64,000 bases of DNA from contig NZ_KI519455.1 in assembly GCF_000482545.1 (NCBI RefSeq), forward strand, positions 186,001 to 250,000, given 5' to 3'. Made by a program: the position numbers and the translations under genes. Each line of letters starts with the position of its first letter. Position 1 is the stretch's first letter. This document shows, piece by piece, positions 55,053 to 64,000 of this stretch. The notes below the pieces were generated by a model that saw only the letters and a list, made by a program, of their open reading frames with translations, was not told the origin of the DNA and did no database searches. The stretch comes from Arthrobacter sp. 35W (lineage in GTDB: Bacteria > Actinomycetota > Actinomycetes > Actinomycetales > Micrococcaceae).

Positions 55053-55361
55053 CTACAGCTTGATTTCGATGTTCACGTCGGCGGGCAGGTCGAGGCGCAT
55101 AAGCGAGTCAACAGCCTTCGGCGTGGGGTCGATGATGTCGATCAGACGCTTGTGCGTGCGCATTTCAAAGTGCTCGCGGCTGTCCTTGTACTTGTGGGGA
55201 GAACGGATAACGCAGTACACGTTCTTCTCGGTGGGCAGCGGCACCGGGCCGACTACCGTTGCGCCTGCGCGCGTGACCGTCTCAACGATCTTCCGGGCTG
55301 ATACGTCAATGACCTCGTGGTCATACGACTTCAGCCGGATGCGGATTTTTTGTCCCGCCAT
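55053..55361 (-). CDS. rpsJ: 30S ribosomal protein S10
   Basis: Head protein and, in some bacteria, NusE antitermination partner; 102 residues. [20 protein letters not shown] and [20 protein letters not shown] identify it. First gene of the S10 operon. Confidence 0.98.
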
Positions 55362-55848
55362 GGCGTCGTGACTCTCTTTCCTGACATAGCGCCCATACCT
55401 AGCAGCACTGTTGACGTAAACGCTGTTTACTTTCCTTTAGCTGTGGCACTTTCAGCCACGCTCCCAACGAACTGAATCCGGACATTTCCGGGTTCCTCAA
55501 TCCGCCGAAGCTCCGACCCCCGCGGTCGGGCGTGTCGCGATCAGATCGCGCACGTACCCATCGTTTTGCGGTGGTGGGTTATGTTTGGTCTTCAACTTGG
55601 ACCCTGCATCGAGCATTATCTCGACCGGGACGCGAAGAAGCACTTGAACAACTCGTCTAGTATGCCGGAATTCCGCGTCAAAAGCGAATCCCTCCCCACC
55701 CGGCATCCCTGTTTTCCAGCCCTCCAGCACGCCCCTCCCGCGCGGAACACAGCCATGGCATGCTGGGCGTGTGGGCAAAATCACCTCGATGCGTTCCGCG
55801 GCGGCCCCTTCGGGCAGCCCGGCGGTGCCCCCAGGGAAAGGCGTTGCA
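55362..55848. other. Divergent intergenic region between rpsJ and the beta-glucosidase gene
   Basis: 487 bp with no gene. It holds GTAAAC-GCT-GTTTAC (55416-55430), CCGACC/GGTCGG (55513-55529) and CGCGATC-A-GATCGCG (55536-55550), all on the rpsJ side, so the S10 leader may be structured. Neither promoter could be placed with confidence. Confidence 0.5.
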
Positions 55849-57297
<1,449 letters not shown>

Positions 57298-57340
57298 GCG
57301 GCACCGCCAATAACTCCAGGCGATGGATGAATGAGGGCAT

Positions 57341-57368
57341 AAGAAAGCCCCCGGTCGAAACCGGGGGC
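57341..57368 (-). terminator. Terminator of tuf
   Basis: GCCCCCGG (57347-57354) with CCGGGGGC (57361-57368), loop TCGAAA, followed on the minus strand by TTTCTT. It may also stop the convergent beta-glucosidase transcript. Confidence 0.82.
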
Positions 57369-57396
57369 CTTCCTACAGAACTACAAGAAGCAGATG

Positions 57397-58587
57397 CTAC
57401 TTGATGATCTTGGTGACACGGCCCGAACCAACGGTGCGGCCGCCTTCACGGATAGCGAAGCCGAGGCCCTCTTCCATGGCGATCGGCTGGATCAGCGCGA
57501 CAGTCATTTCGGTGTTGTCGCCGGGCATAACCATTTCCGTGCCCTCGGGCAGGGTGATGACGCCGGTAACATCCGTCGTACGGAAGTAGAACTGCGGGCG
57601 GTAGTTCGAGTAGAACGGGTTGTGGCGTCCACCCTCATCCTTGGCCAGGATGTAGACGTTGGCCTCGAAATCGGTGTGCGGGGTGATGGAACCCGGCTTG
57701 ACGATAACCTGGCCACGCTCTACGTCTTCGCGCTTGATGCCGCGGAGCAGCAGACCACAGTTCTCGCCGGCCCAAGCCTCGTCGAGCTGCTTGTGGAACA
57801 TCTCGATACCGGTAACCGTGGTCTTCTGGACCGGACGGATGCCGACGATCTCGACCTCGGAGTTGATGGCGAGGGTTCCACGCTCGGCGCGGCCTGTCAC
57901 AACAGTTCCACGACCGGTGATGGTGAAGACATCTTCAACCGGCATCAGGAACGGCTTGTCCTTGTCGCGGATGGGGTCCGGAACGTGCTCGTCCACGGCG
58001 TCCATCAGGTCCTCAACGGCCTTGACCCAGACGGGGTCGCCTTCCAGAGCCTTCAGGCCGGAAACGCGAACAACCGGAGCCTCGTCGCCATCGAAGCCCT
58101 GCGAGCTGAGCAGCTCGCGAACTTCCATCTCCACGAGGTCCAGGAGCTCTTCGTCGTCAACCATGTCGGACTTGTTCAGGGCAACCAGCAGGTAGGGAAC
58201 ACCAACCTGGCGGGCCAGCAGAACGTGCTCACGGGTCTGGGCCATCGGACCATCCGTAGCAGCAACCACCAGGATAGCGCCGTCCATCTGGGCAGCACCG
58301 GTGATCATGTTCTTGATGTAGTCAGCGTGACCGGGGGCGTCAACGTGTGCGTAGTGACGCTTCTCGGTCTGGTACTCAACGTGGGAGATGTTGATCGTGA
58401 TACCGCGCTGCTTCTCCTCGGGAGCCGAGTCGATGGAAGCGAAGTCTCGCTGCTCGTTGAGTGCCGGGTACTTGTCGTACAGTACCTTGGAAATGGCAGC
58501 CGTCAACGTGGTCTTACCATGGTCAACGTGACCGATGGTGCCGATGTTAACGTGCGGCTTAGTCCGCTCGAACTTTGCCTTCGCCAC
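57397..58587 (-). CDS. tuf: Elongation factor Tu
   Basis: GTPase that brings aminoacyl-tRNA to the ribosome, 396 residues. G1 is [11 protein letters not shown]3 DAPGHADY, G4 [17 protein letters not shown] is switch I. GTG start with AGGAGGAACCC. It lies 158 nt after fusA, with a hairpin and its own promoter between, so it can be transcribed alone. Confidence 0.99.
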   Translation of the reverse strand: MAKAKFERTKPHVNIGTIGHVDHGKTTLTAAISKVLYDKYPALNEQRDFASIDSAPEEKQRGITINISHVEYQTEKRHYAHVDAPGHADYIKNMITGAAQMDGAILVVAATDGPMAQTREHVLLARQVGVPYLLVALNKSDMVDDEELLDLVEMEVRELLSSQGFDGDEAPVVRVSGLKALEGDPVWVKAVEDLMDAVDEHVPDPIRDKDKPFLMPVEDVFTITGRGTVVTGRAERGTLAINSEVEIVGIRPVQKTTVTGIEMFHKQLDEAWAGENCGLLLRGIKREDVERGQVIVKPGSITPHTDFEANVYILAKDEGGRHNPFYSNYRPQFYFRTTDVTGVITLPEGTEMVMPGDNTEMTVALIQPIAMEEGLGFAIREGGRTVGSGRVTKIIK

Positions 58588-58655
58588 GGGTTCCTCCTAG
58601 AACGTGTTCAGATGACTTGCTCTCAGCGACGCTTTTCGTCACTGATTCTGCAGCA

Positions 58656-58684
58656 AGTCTACTGGGGGCTTTTGATTTGGTGAA
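58656..58684 (-). promoter_or_regulatory. Promoter of tuf
   Basis: TTCACC (58679-58684), a 17-nt spacer and TAGACT (58656-58661), about 70 nt before the tuf start. Confidence 0.6.
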
Positions 58685-58694
58685 ATTACCTGCA

Positions 58695-58735
58695 GTTTGC
58701 GCCTCTGCCAGCCTAGTGCCGGCAGAGGCGCAAAC
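58695..58735 (-). terminator. Hairpin between fusA and tuf
   Basis: GTTTGCGCCTCTGCC with GGCAGAGGCGCAAAC (perfect 15 bp), 11-nt loop, just after the fusA stop. No U-tract follows, so it may be a partial terminator or a processing signal. Confidence 0.55.
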
Positions 58736-58745
58736 ATAAGTGCGA

Positions 58746-60860
58746 CTATTCGCCGCGGGCCTTCTGGATGATCTCGTCGGCTACTGCCTTCGGGACCTCG
58801 GCGTAGCTGTCGAACTGCATCGAGTACACTGCGCGACCCTGGGTCTTGGAACGCAGATCGCCAATGTAGCCGAACATGCCGGACAGCGGAACCAGGGCAC
58901 GAATGACCTTGACGCCACTGGCATCCTCCATGGACTGCATCTGGCCACGACGGGAGTTGAGGTCACCGATTACTTCACCCATGTATTCCTCAGGGGTGCG
59001 GACCTCAACGTCCATCAGCGGTTCGAGCAGAACCGGGTTGGCCATCCGAGCGGCTTCCTTGAACGCCATGCGACCGGCGATCTTGAAGGCCATTTCGGAG
59101 GAGTCAACATCGTGGTACGCGCCGTCAAGCAGCGTGGCCTTGATGCCAACAACCGGGTAGCCGGCCAGCACACCATCGTTGAGTGCGGACTGGATGCCCT
59201 GGTCAACGCTGGGGATGTACTCGCGGGGAACACGGCCACCAGTGACCTTGTTCTCGAACTCGTACATCGCGCCGTCGGCGGTGTCCATGGGCTCGATCGC
59301 AATCTGGATCTTTGCGAACTGGCCGGAACCACCGGTCTGCTTCTTGTGCGTGTAGTCGTGCTTGGCCACGGCGCGCTTGATGGTTTCGCGGTAGGCAACC
59401 TGGGGCTTGCCCACGTTTGCCTCGACGCGGAACTCGCGGCGCATGCGGTCAACCAAGATGTCCAGGTGCAGCTCGCCCATACCGGCGATGATGGTCTGGC
59501 CAGTGTCCTCGTTGAGGGAGACCTGGAAGGTCGGGTCCTCAGCGGAGAGCTTCTGGATAGCCGTCGACAGCTTCTCCTGGTCACCCTTGGTCTTGGGTTC
59601 GATGGCAACCGAGATCACGGGCTCCGGGAAGCTCATGGACTCGAGCACGATCTGCGCGTTGCTGTCGCAAAGGGTGTCACCGGTGGTGGTGTCCTTCAGA
59701 CCGATGGCAGCGTAGATGTGGCCGGCCAATGCCTCTTCAACAGGCATTTCCTTGTTGGCGTGCATCTGGAACAGCTTGCCGATGCGCTCCTTCTTGCCCT
59801 TGGTGGAGTTGACCACCTGGGTGCCAGCGGAAATCTGGCCGGAGTACACGCGGATGAAGGTCAGCTGGCCGAAGAACGGGTGCGTAGCAACCTTGAACGC
59901 CAGAGCGGAGAAGGGCTCCTCCGTGCTGGGTGCGCGGGTCAGCTCGATTTCCTCGTCGCGGGGATCGTGGCCGATCATCGGCGGCACGTCCATCGGCGAC
60001 GGCAGGAAGTCGATGACGGCGTCGAGCATCGGCTGGACACCGCGGTTCTTGAAGGCGGAGCCACACAGAACCGGGTACAGCTCGGAGTTGATCGTCATCT
60101 TGCGGATGCCGGCCTTCAGTTCCGCGACGGTGATTTCTTCACCTTCGAGGTACTTCTCCATGAGCTCTTCGGAAGACTCTGCAACGGTTTCCACCAGAGC
60201 AGCGCGGTATTCCTTGGCCTTCTCCACGAGATCAGCGGGGATCTCCTGGACTTCGTAGGCGGCACCCATGGTGACGTCACCCTTGGAGTCGCCGGCCCAG
60301 ACCAGTGCACGCATCTCGAGCAGGTCGACAACACCGGTGAAGTCGTTCTCAGCACCGATGGGCAGCTGGAGAACCAGCGGCTTGGCGCCGAGGCGGTTGA
60401 TGATGGTGTCTACGGTGAAGTAGAAGTCTGCACCGAGCTTGTCCATCTTGTTGACGAAGCAGATGCGGGGAACTTCGTACTTGTCAGCCTGACGCCACAC
60501 GGTCTCGGACTGGGGCTCAACGCCCTCCTTGCCGTCGAACACGGCAACGGCGCCATCGAGGACGCGCAGGGAGCGCTCAACCTCAACGGTGAAGTCAACG
60601 TGGCCGGGGGTGTCAATGATGTTGATCTGGTTCTTGTCCCAGAAGCAGGTCACGGCGGCGCTCGTGATGGTGATGCCGCGTTCCTTCTCCTGCTCCATCC
60701 AGTCGGTCGTCGAGGCACCGTCGTGGGTCTCGCCGATCTTGTGGTTCACACCCGTGTAGAACAGGATGCGCTCAGTAGTGGTGGTCTTGCCGGCGTCAAT
60801 GTGGGCCATGATGCCGATGTTGCGGACCTTGTTGAGGTCGGTAAGCACGTCCTGTGCCAC
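58746..60860 (-). CDS. fusA: Elongation factor G
   Basis: Translocation GTPase, 704 residues. G1 is [11 protein letters not shown]3 [10 protein letters not shown]4 [19 protein letters not shown] is switch I. The later domains show [23 protein letters not shown] start with GGGAGAAATC. Third gene of rpsL-rpsG-fusA-tuf. Confidence 0.99.
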   Translation of the reverse strand: MAQDVLTDLNKVRNIGIMAHIDAGKTTTTERILFYTGVNHKIGETHDGASTTDWMEQEKERGITITSAAVTCFWDKNQINIIDTPGHVDFTVEVERSLRVLDGAVAVFDGKEGVEPQSETVWRQADKYEVPRICFVNKMDKLGADFYFTVDTIINRLGAKPLVLQLPIGAENDFTGVVDLLEMRALVWAGDSKGDVTMGAAYEVQEIPADLVEKAKEYRAALVETVAESSEELMEKYLEGEEITVAELKAGIRKMTINSELYPVLCGSAFKNRGVQPMLDAVIDFLPSPMDVPPMIGHDPRDEEIELTRAPSTEEPFSALAFKVATHPFFGQLTFIRVYSGQISAGTQVVNSTKGKKERIGKLFQMHANKEMPVEEALAGHIYAAIGLKDTTTGDTLCDSNAQIVLESMSFPEPVISVAIEPKTKGDQEKLSTAIQKLSAEDPTFQVSLNEDTGQTIIAGMGELHLDILVDRMRREFRVEANVGKPQVAYRETIKRAVAKHDYTHKKQTGGSGQFAKIQIAIEPMDTADGAMYEFENKVTGGRVPREYIPSVDQGIQSALNDGVLAGYPVVGIKATLLDGAYHDVDSSEMAFKIAGRMAFKEAARMANPVLLEPLMDVEVRTPEEYMGEVIGDLNSRRGQMQSMEDASGVKVIRALVPLSGMFGYIGDLRSKTQGRAVYSMQFDSYAEVPKAVADEIIQKARGE

Positions 60861-60885
60861 GATTTCTCCCTATCTAGGTGAGGCA

Positions 60886-60917
60886 GGGAATGGCGGCGGC
60901 GGGCCGCCGCCATTCCC
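60886..60917 (-). other. Perfect hairpin between rpsG and fusA
   Basis: GGGAATGGCGGCGGC with GCCGCCGCCATTCCC, 15-bp arms separated by two bases. It fills half of the 66-nt spacer and has no U-tract, so it is more likely a translation or processing element than a terminator. Confidence 0.8.
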
Positions 60918-60926
60918 AAGGCTCTG

Positions 60927-61397
60927 TTACCAGCGGTAGTGGGCGAAGGCCTTGTTGGACTCGGCCATCTTGTGGGTGTCTTCGCGACGCTTGACAGCGG
61001 CACCGAGACCGTTGGAAGCATCCAGGATTTCGTTGCGCAGACGCTCAGTCATCGTCTTCTCGCGGCGAGCCTTGGAGTAGCCAACGAGCCAGCGCAGAGC
61101 CAGTGCAGTTGCACGGCCCGGCTTGACCTCGACGGGAACCTGGTAGGTGGCGCCACCGACACGGCGGGACTTTACTTCCAGGCTCGGCTTGATGTTGTCC
61201 ATGGCCTTCTTCAGAGCTGCAACGGGGTCGCCGCCGCTCTTCTCGCGGGCACCTTCGAGGGCACCGTAAACGATGCGCTCTGCGGTGGACTTCTTGCCGT
61301 CAACGAGGACCTTGTTGATCAGCTGCGTGACCAACGGGGAGCCGTATACGGGATCTACAACGAGCGGCCGCTTGGGGGCCGGACCCTTGCGAGGCAT
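60927..61397 (-). CDS. rpsG: 30S ribosomal protein S7
   Basis: Head assembly initiator, 156 residues. [20 protein letters not shown] and [20 protein letters not shown] and [20 protein letters not shown] are diagnostic. The ATG at 61397 is one base from the rpsL stop (TAATATG); longer in-frame readings run through rpsL. Confidence 0.98.
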   Translation of the reverse strand: MPRKGPAPKRPLVVDPVYGSPLVTQLINKVLVDGKKSTAERIVYGALEGAREKSGGDPVAALKKAMDNIKPSLEVKSRRVGGATYQVPVEVKPGRATALALRWLVGYSKARREKTMTERLRNEILDASNGLGAAVKRREDTHKMAESNKAFAHYRW

Positions 61398-61398
61398 A

Positions 61399-61773
61399 TT
61401 ACTTCTTCTCCATCTTTGCACCGTAGCGGCTGCGAGCCTGCTTGCGGTTCTTGACGCCCTGGGTATCCAGTGCGCCGCGGACGATCTTGTATCGAACACC
61501 GGGAAGGTCCTTCACACGACCTCCACGCACGAGCACGATGGAGTGCTCCTGGAGGTTGTGGCCAACACCGGGGATGTAGGCGGTAACTTCCACGCCACCG
61601 TTGAGGCGCACACGTGCAACCTTGCGCAGAGCCGAGTTCGGCTTCTTCGGGGTGGTGGTGTAGACGCGCGTGCAAACGCCGCGACGCATCGGGCTGCCGT
61701 TAAGCGCGGGAGCCTTGGTCTTCTTGACCTTGGGGGTCCGGCCCTTGCGGACCAGCTGGTTAATCGTAGGCAC
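61399..61773 (-). CDS. rpsL: 30S ribosomal protein S12
   Basis: Decoding-site protein, 124 residues. [20 protein letters not shown] opens it; [18 protein letters not shown] and [18 protein letters not shown] hold the streptomycin-resistance lysines, both in the sensitive (Lys) state (PKKPNS and GRVKDLPG). GTG start at 61773 with GGAGA upstream. First gene of the str operon. Confidence 0.98.
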   Translation of the reverse strand: MPTINQLVRKGRTPKVKKTKAPALNGSPMRRGVCTRVYTTTPKKPNSALRKVARVRLNGGVEVTAYIPGVGHNLQEHSIVLVRGGRVKDLPGVRYKIVRGALDTQGVKNRKQARSRYGAKMEKK

Positions 61774-62055
61774 TTTCGTGTTCTCCGTTTTTTCTCGAGA
61801 TGGTTCTCGTGTTGCTTTCCCTTGACATCCAGCCGAGTCCGCAATGAATCGCATCCGCAGTGGCGCTGGGGGTAAGCCCTTTACTGGTAGTCGCACACTC
61901 AGCGACTTCACAGCGCTTAGGCATGCAAAAATGTGGCATTCGCTGTACAAGAACCGTACAACCCGGAACCGCATCCACTTTTCCCGCGCAAACCTCACGA
62001 TTTGCACCAGATGTGGGGACGCTTTCATCCACTGCCACACTAACAATTACTAGCA

Positions 62056-62085
62056 ACTCTAGCATGGGGAGCCCCCAACCCTTAA
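62056..62085 (-). promoter_or_regulatory. Candidate promoter of the str operon
   Basis: TTAAGG (62080-62085), an 18-nt spacer and TAGAGT (62056-62061) on the minus strand. The -10 equals that of groES and infA. Confidence 0.45.
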
Positions 62086-62132
62086 ACCACGGGGATTTTG
62101 GGCCCCTCCCCCACTCCCCTGCCCCGGAAACG

Positions 62133-62174
62133 ACAACAGCCCGGCACCCCGCGAGGGGAATGCCAGGCTGTTGT
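62133..62174 (-). terminator. Terminator of rpoC
   Basis: ACAACAGCC/GGCTGTTGT outer arms, GGCA/TGCC and CCCC/GGGG inner arms. It lies 15 nt after the rpoC stop; only a weak T-run (GTCGTTTCC) follows. Confidence 0.65.
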
Positions 62175-62189
62175 GCTGTGCTTCAGAGG

Positions 62190-64000
62190 CTAGCCGCTGA
62201 AGTTGGTGCCCAGATCGTAGTCATCCAAGGGGATGGCGTGGAACTCGGGTGCCAGGTCGGAGCCGACGTTCGTGTAGTCGAAGTCGCTGAACGCGCTCGG
62301 ACCGGTGAACAGATTGGCCTTGGCCTCTTCCGTGGGCTCCACCGTGACGTTGGTGTAGCGCGGAAGACCGGTGCCGGCCGGGATCAGCTTACCGATGATC
62401 ACGTTTTCCTTCAGGCCCAGCAGCGGGTCGGACTTGCCTTCCATGGCCGCCTGCGTCAGAACGCGGGTGGTCTCCTGGAACGACGCGGCCGACAGCCACG
62501 ACTCGGTGGCCAGCGAGGCCTTGGTGATGCCCATGAGCTCGTTGCGGCCCGAAGCCGGCTTCTTGCCCTCGGACACCACGCGGCGGTTCTCGGACTCGAA
62601 ACGGCCACGCTCGGCGAGCTCGCCGGGCAGCAGGTTCGATTCACCGGACTCGATGACCGTGACGCGGCGCAGCATCTGGCGGACGATGACTTCCACGTGC
62701 TTGTCGTGGATGCCTACACCCTGGCTGCGGTACACGCCCTGGACTTCCTCAACGAGGTGCTTCTGGGCGGCACGCGGGCCGAGGATGCGCAGAACCTGCT
62801 TGGGGTCAACAGCACCCACAACCAGCTTCTGGCCAACCTCAACGTGCTCGCCGTCGGCGACCTGCAGACGCGCACGGCGCAGAACCGGGTACGCGATCTC
62901 CTCGGTGCCGTCGTCCGGAGTCAGCACCAGACGCATCTGGCGTTCCGTCTCCTCGATGGTGATGCGGCCAGCCGCTTCAGCGATCGGGGCAACACCCTTC
63001 GGGGTGCGGGCTTCGAAGAGCTCCTGGATACGGGGCAGACCCTGGGTGATGTCCTCGCCACGGCTGGCGGACACAGCACCACCGGTGTGGAAGGTACGCA
63101 TGGTCAGCTGCGTGCCGGGCTCACCAATGGACTGTGCGGCGATGATGCCCACGGCCTCACCGATGTCCACAAGCTTGCCGGTGGCCAGCGAGCGGCCGTA
63201 GCACAGGGCACAGGTTCCGACGGCGGACTCACAGGTGAGTACGGAGCGGATCTTGATCTCGGTGACGCCTGCAGCGAAGAGCTCGCCGATCAGGACATCT
63301 CCGACGTCGGCGCCGGCCTCGGCCAGCACCTTGCCCTTGGAGTCAACCACCTGGGTAGCCAGAGTACGGGCGTAAACGCTGTTCTCGACTTCCTCGTGCA
63401 GGTGCATCTCGCCATTGGCGTCAGCCACGGCGATCGGCAGCGTCAGGCCGCGCTCGGTGCCACAGTCGTCTTCGCGAACGATGACGTCCTGGGACACGTC
63501 CACCAGACGACGGGTCAGGTAACCCGAGTTGGCGGTACGCAGAGCAGTATCGGCCAGACCCTTGCGGGCACCGTGCGTGGCGATGAAGTACTCCAACACC
63601 GACAGGCCCTCGCGGTAGGAGGACTTGATCGGGCGAGGGATGATCTCACCCTTCGGGTTGGCCACCAGGCCACGGATACCGGCGATCTGGCGAACCTGCA
63701 TCCAGTTACCACGGGCACCGGAGGAAACCATCCGGTTAATGGTGTTGGAGGCAGACATCGACTGGCGCATGGCGTCGGCAATGTCGTTCGTTGCCTGGTT
63801 CCAGATGTCGATGAGCTCCTGGCGGCGCTCGTCGTCTGCAATCAGACCCTTCTCGAACTGCGACTGGACCTTGGCGGCCTTGGCCTCGTAGCCCTCAAGG
63901 ATGGCCGGCTTCGACTTCGGAACCTCGATGTCGGAGATGGCAACGGTGATGCCCGAGCGGGTGGCCCAGTAGAAGCCGGAGCTCTTCAGGTTGTCCAGCG
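62190..64000 (-). CDS. rpoC: DNA-directed RNA polymerase subunit beta', C-terminal part
   Basis: The last 603 codons; the 5' part is beyond the right edge. The first residues seen are [18 protein letters not shown]. Trigger-loop and bridge region are visible at [20 protein letters not shown] and [21 protein letters not shown] four-Cys zinc site is formed by DDCGT and [34 protein letters not shown] and [20 protein letters not shown] are universally conserved. It should follow rpoB and ends the rpoBC transcript. Confidence 0.99.
   Translation of the reverse strand, partial: LDNLKSSGFYWATRSGITVAISDIEVPKSKPAILEGYEAKAAKVQSQFEKGLIADDERRQELIDIWNQATNDIADAMRQSMSASNTINRMVSSGARGNWMQVRQIAGIRGLVANPKGEIIPRPIKSSYREGLSVLEYFIATHGARKGLADTALRTANSGYLTRRLVDVSQDVIVREDDCGTERGLTLPIAVADANGEMHLHEEVENSVYARTLATQVVDSKGKVLAEAGADVGDVLIGELFAAGVTEIKIRSVLTCESAVGTCALCYGRSLATGKLVDIGEAVGIIAAQSIGEPGTQLTMRTFHTGGAVSASRGEDITQGLPRIQELFEARTPKGVAPIAEAAGRITIEETERQMRLVLTPDDGTEEIAYPVLRRARLQVADGEHVEVGQKLVVGAVDPKQVLRILGPRAAQKHLVEEVQGVYRSQGVGIHDKHVEVIVRQMLRRVTVIESGESNLLPGELAERGRFESENRRVVSEGKKPASGRNELMGITKASLATESWLSAASFQETTRVLTQAAMEGKSDPLLGLKENVIIGKLIPAGTGLPRYTNVTVEPTEEAKANLFTGPSAFSDFDYTNVGSDLAPEFHAIPLDDYDLGTNFSG

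Larger units (their letters stand above)
61774..62189 (-). other. str operon leader and rpoC 3' region
   Basis: 416 bp with no gene. It contains the rpoC terminator and the candidate str promoter; the rest would be a leader of about 275 nt. No strong hairpin was seen in the leader. Confidence 0.6.

Noticed and set aside
58740-60881. A 713-codon open frame on the plus strand opposite fusA
   Set aside because: Shadow of EF-G; no start context and no recognisable motif.

Overview
The window looks like chromosomal DNA from a high-G+C actinobacterium of the family Micrococcaceae (Arthrobacter or a close relative). The evidence is the mycothiol genes mshA and ino1, a CIRCE-controlled groESL pair with a histidine-ended GroEL, a DUF222/HNH gene of the 13E12 kind, ribosomal proteins with long low-complexity tails, and ribosomal operons without rpsN and rpsD (as I recall, rpsN is also absent from the Micrococcus luteus spc operon). 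No prophage, insertion sequence, CRISPR array, tRNA or rRNA was found. Most of the window is core genome, and the unusual signals are small.

Layout. 1-9,250: the start of an OafA-type acyltransferase (cut by the left edge), a DUF389 membrane protein, groEL/groES with two CIRCE operators, a small membrane protein, a THUMP-like methyltransferase, a shikimate-dehydrogenase-like enzyme and a YbdK-type carboxylate-amine ligase. 9,250-12,240: an accessory patch with a frameshifted gene, a DUF222/HNH gene carrying 30-bp in-frame repeats, a small cluster of DnaA-box-like 9-mers and a 25-bp triple repeat. 12,240-16,400: the alr-tsaE-tsaB-rimI-tsaD operon (cell-wall D-Ala and tRNA t6A). 16,500-26,850: mshA; a ROK regulator divergent from an alpha-galactosidase/ABC-transporter operon; ino1, which feeds MshA; and an aldo/keto reductase. 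26,900-35,000: nnrED, acpS, glmS, coaA, a VanY-type lipoprotein, mscL and glmM.

35,270-64,000: almost wholly translation and transcription genes on the minus strand. In transcription order from the right these are rpoC (cut by the right edge), rpsL-rpsG-fusA-tuf, the S10 operon (rpsJ to rpsQ), the spc operon (rplN to rplO), secY-adk, map, a P1 peptidase, infA-rpmJ-rpsM-rpsK-rpoA-rplQ-truA and rplM-rpsI. A GH1 beta-glucosidase sits on the plus strand between rpsJ and tuf. Terminators with U-tracts separate the S10, spc and secY-adk units.

The most notable observations are: an unusual C-terminal domain on ribosomal protein L4; a long nested hairpin in the predicted spc leader; matching AT-rich palindromes at both promoters of the ROK/alpha-galactosidase divergon; and a repeated architecture in which a TANNNT -10 box lies 6-7 nt before a start codon, predicting leaderless mRNAs for about eleven genes. 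All functional assignments come from reading the sequence; no database search was run.
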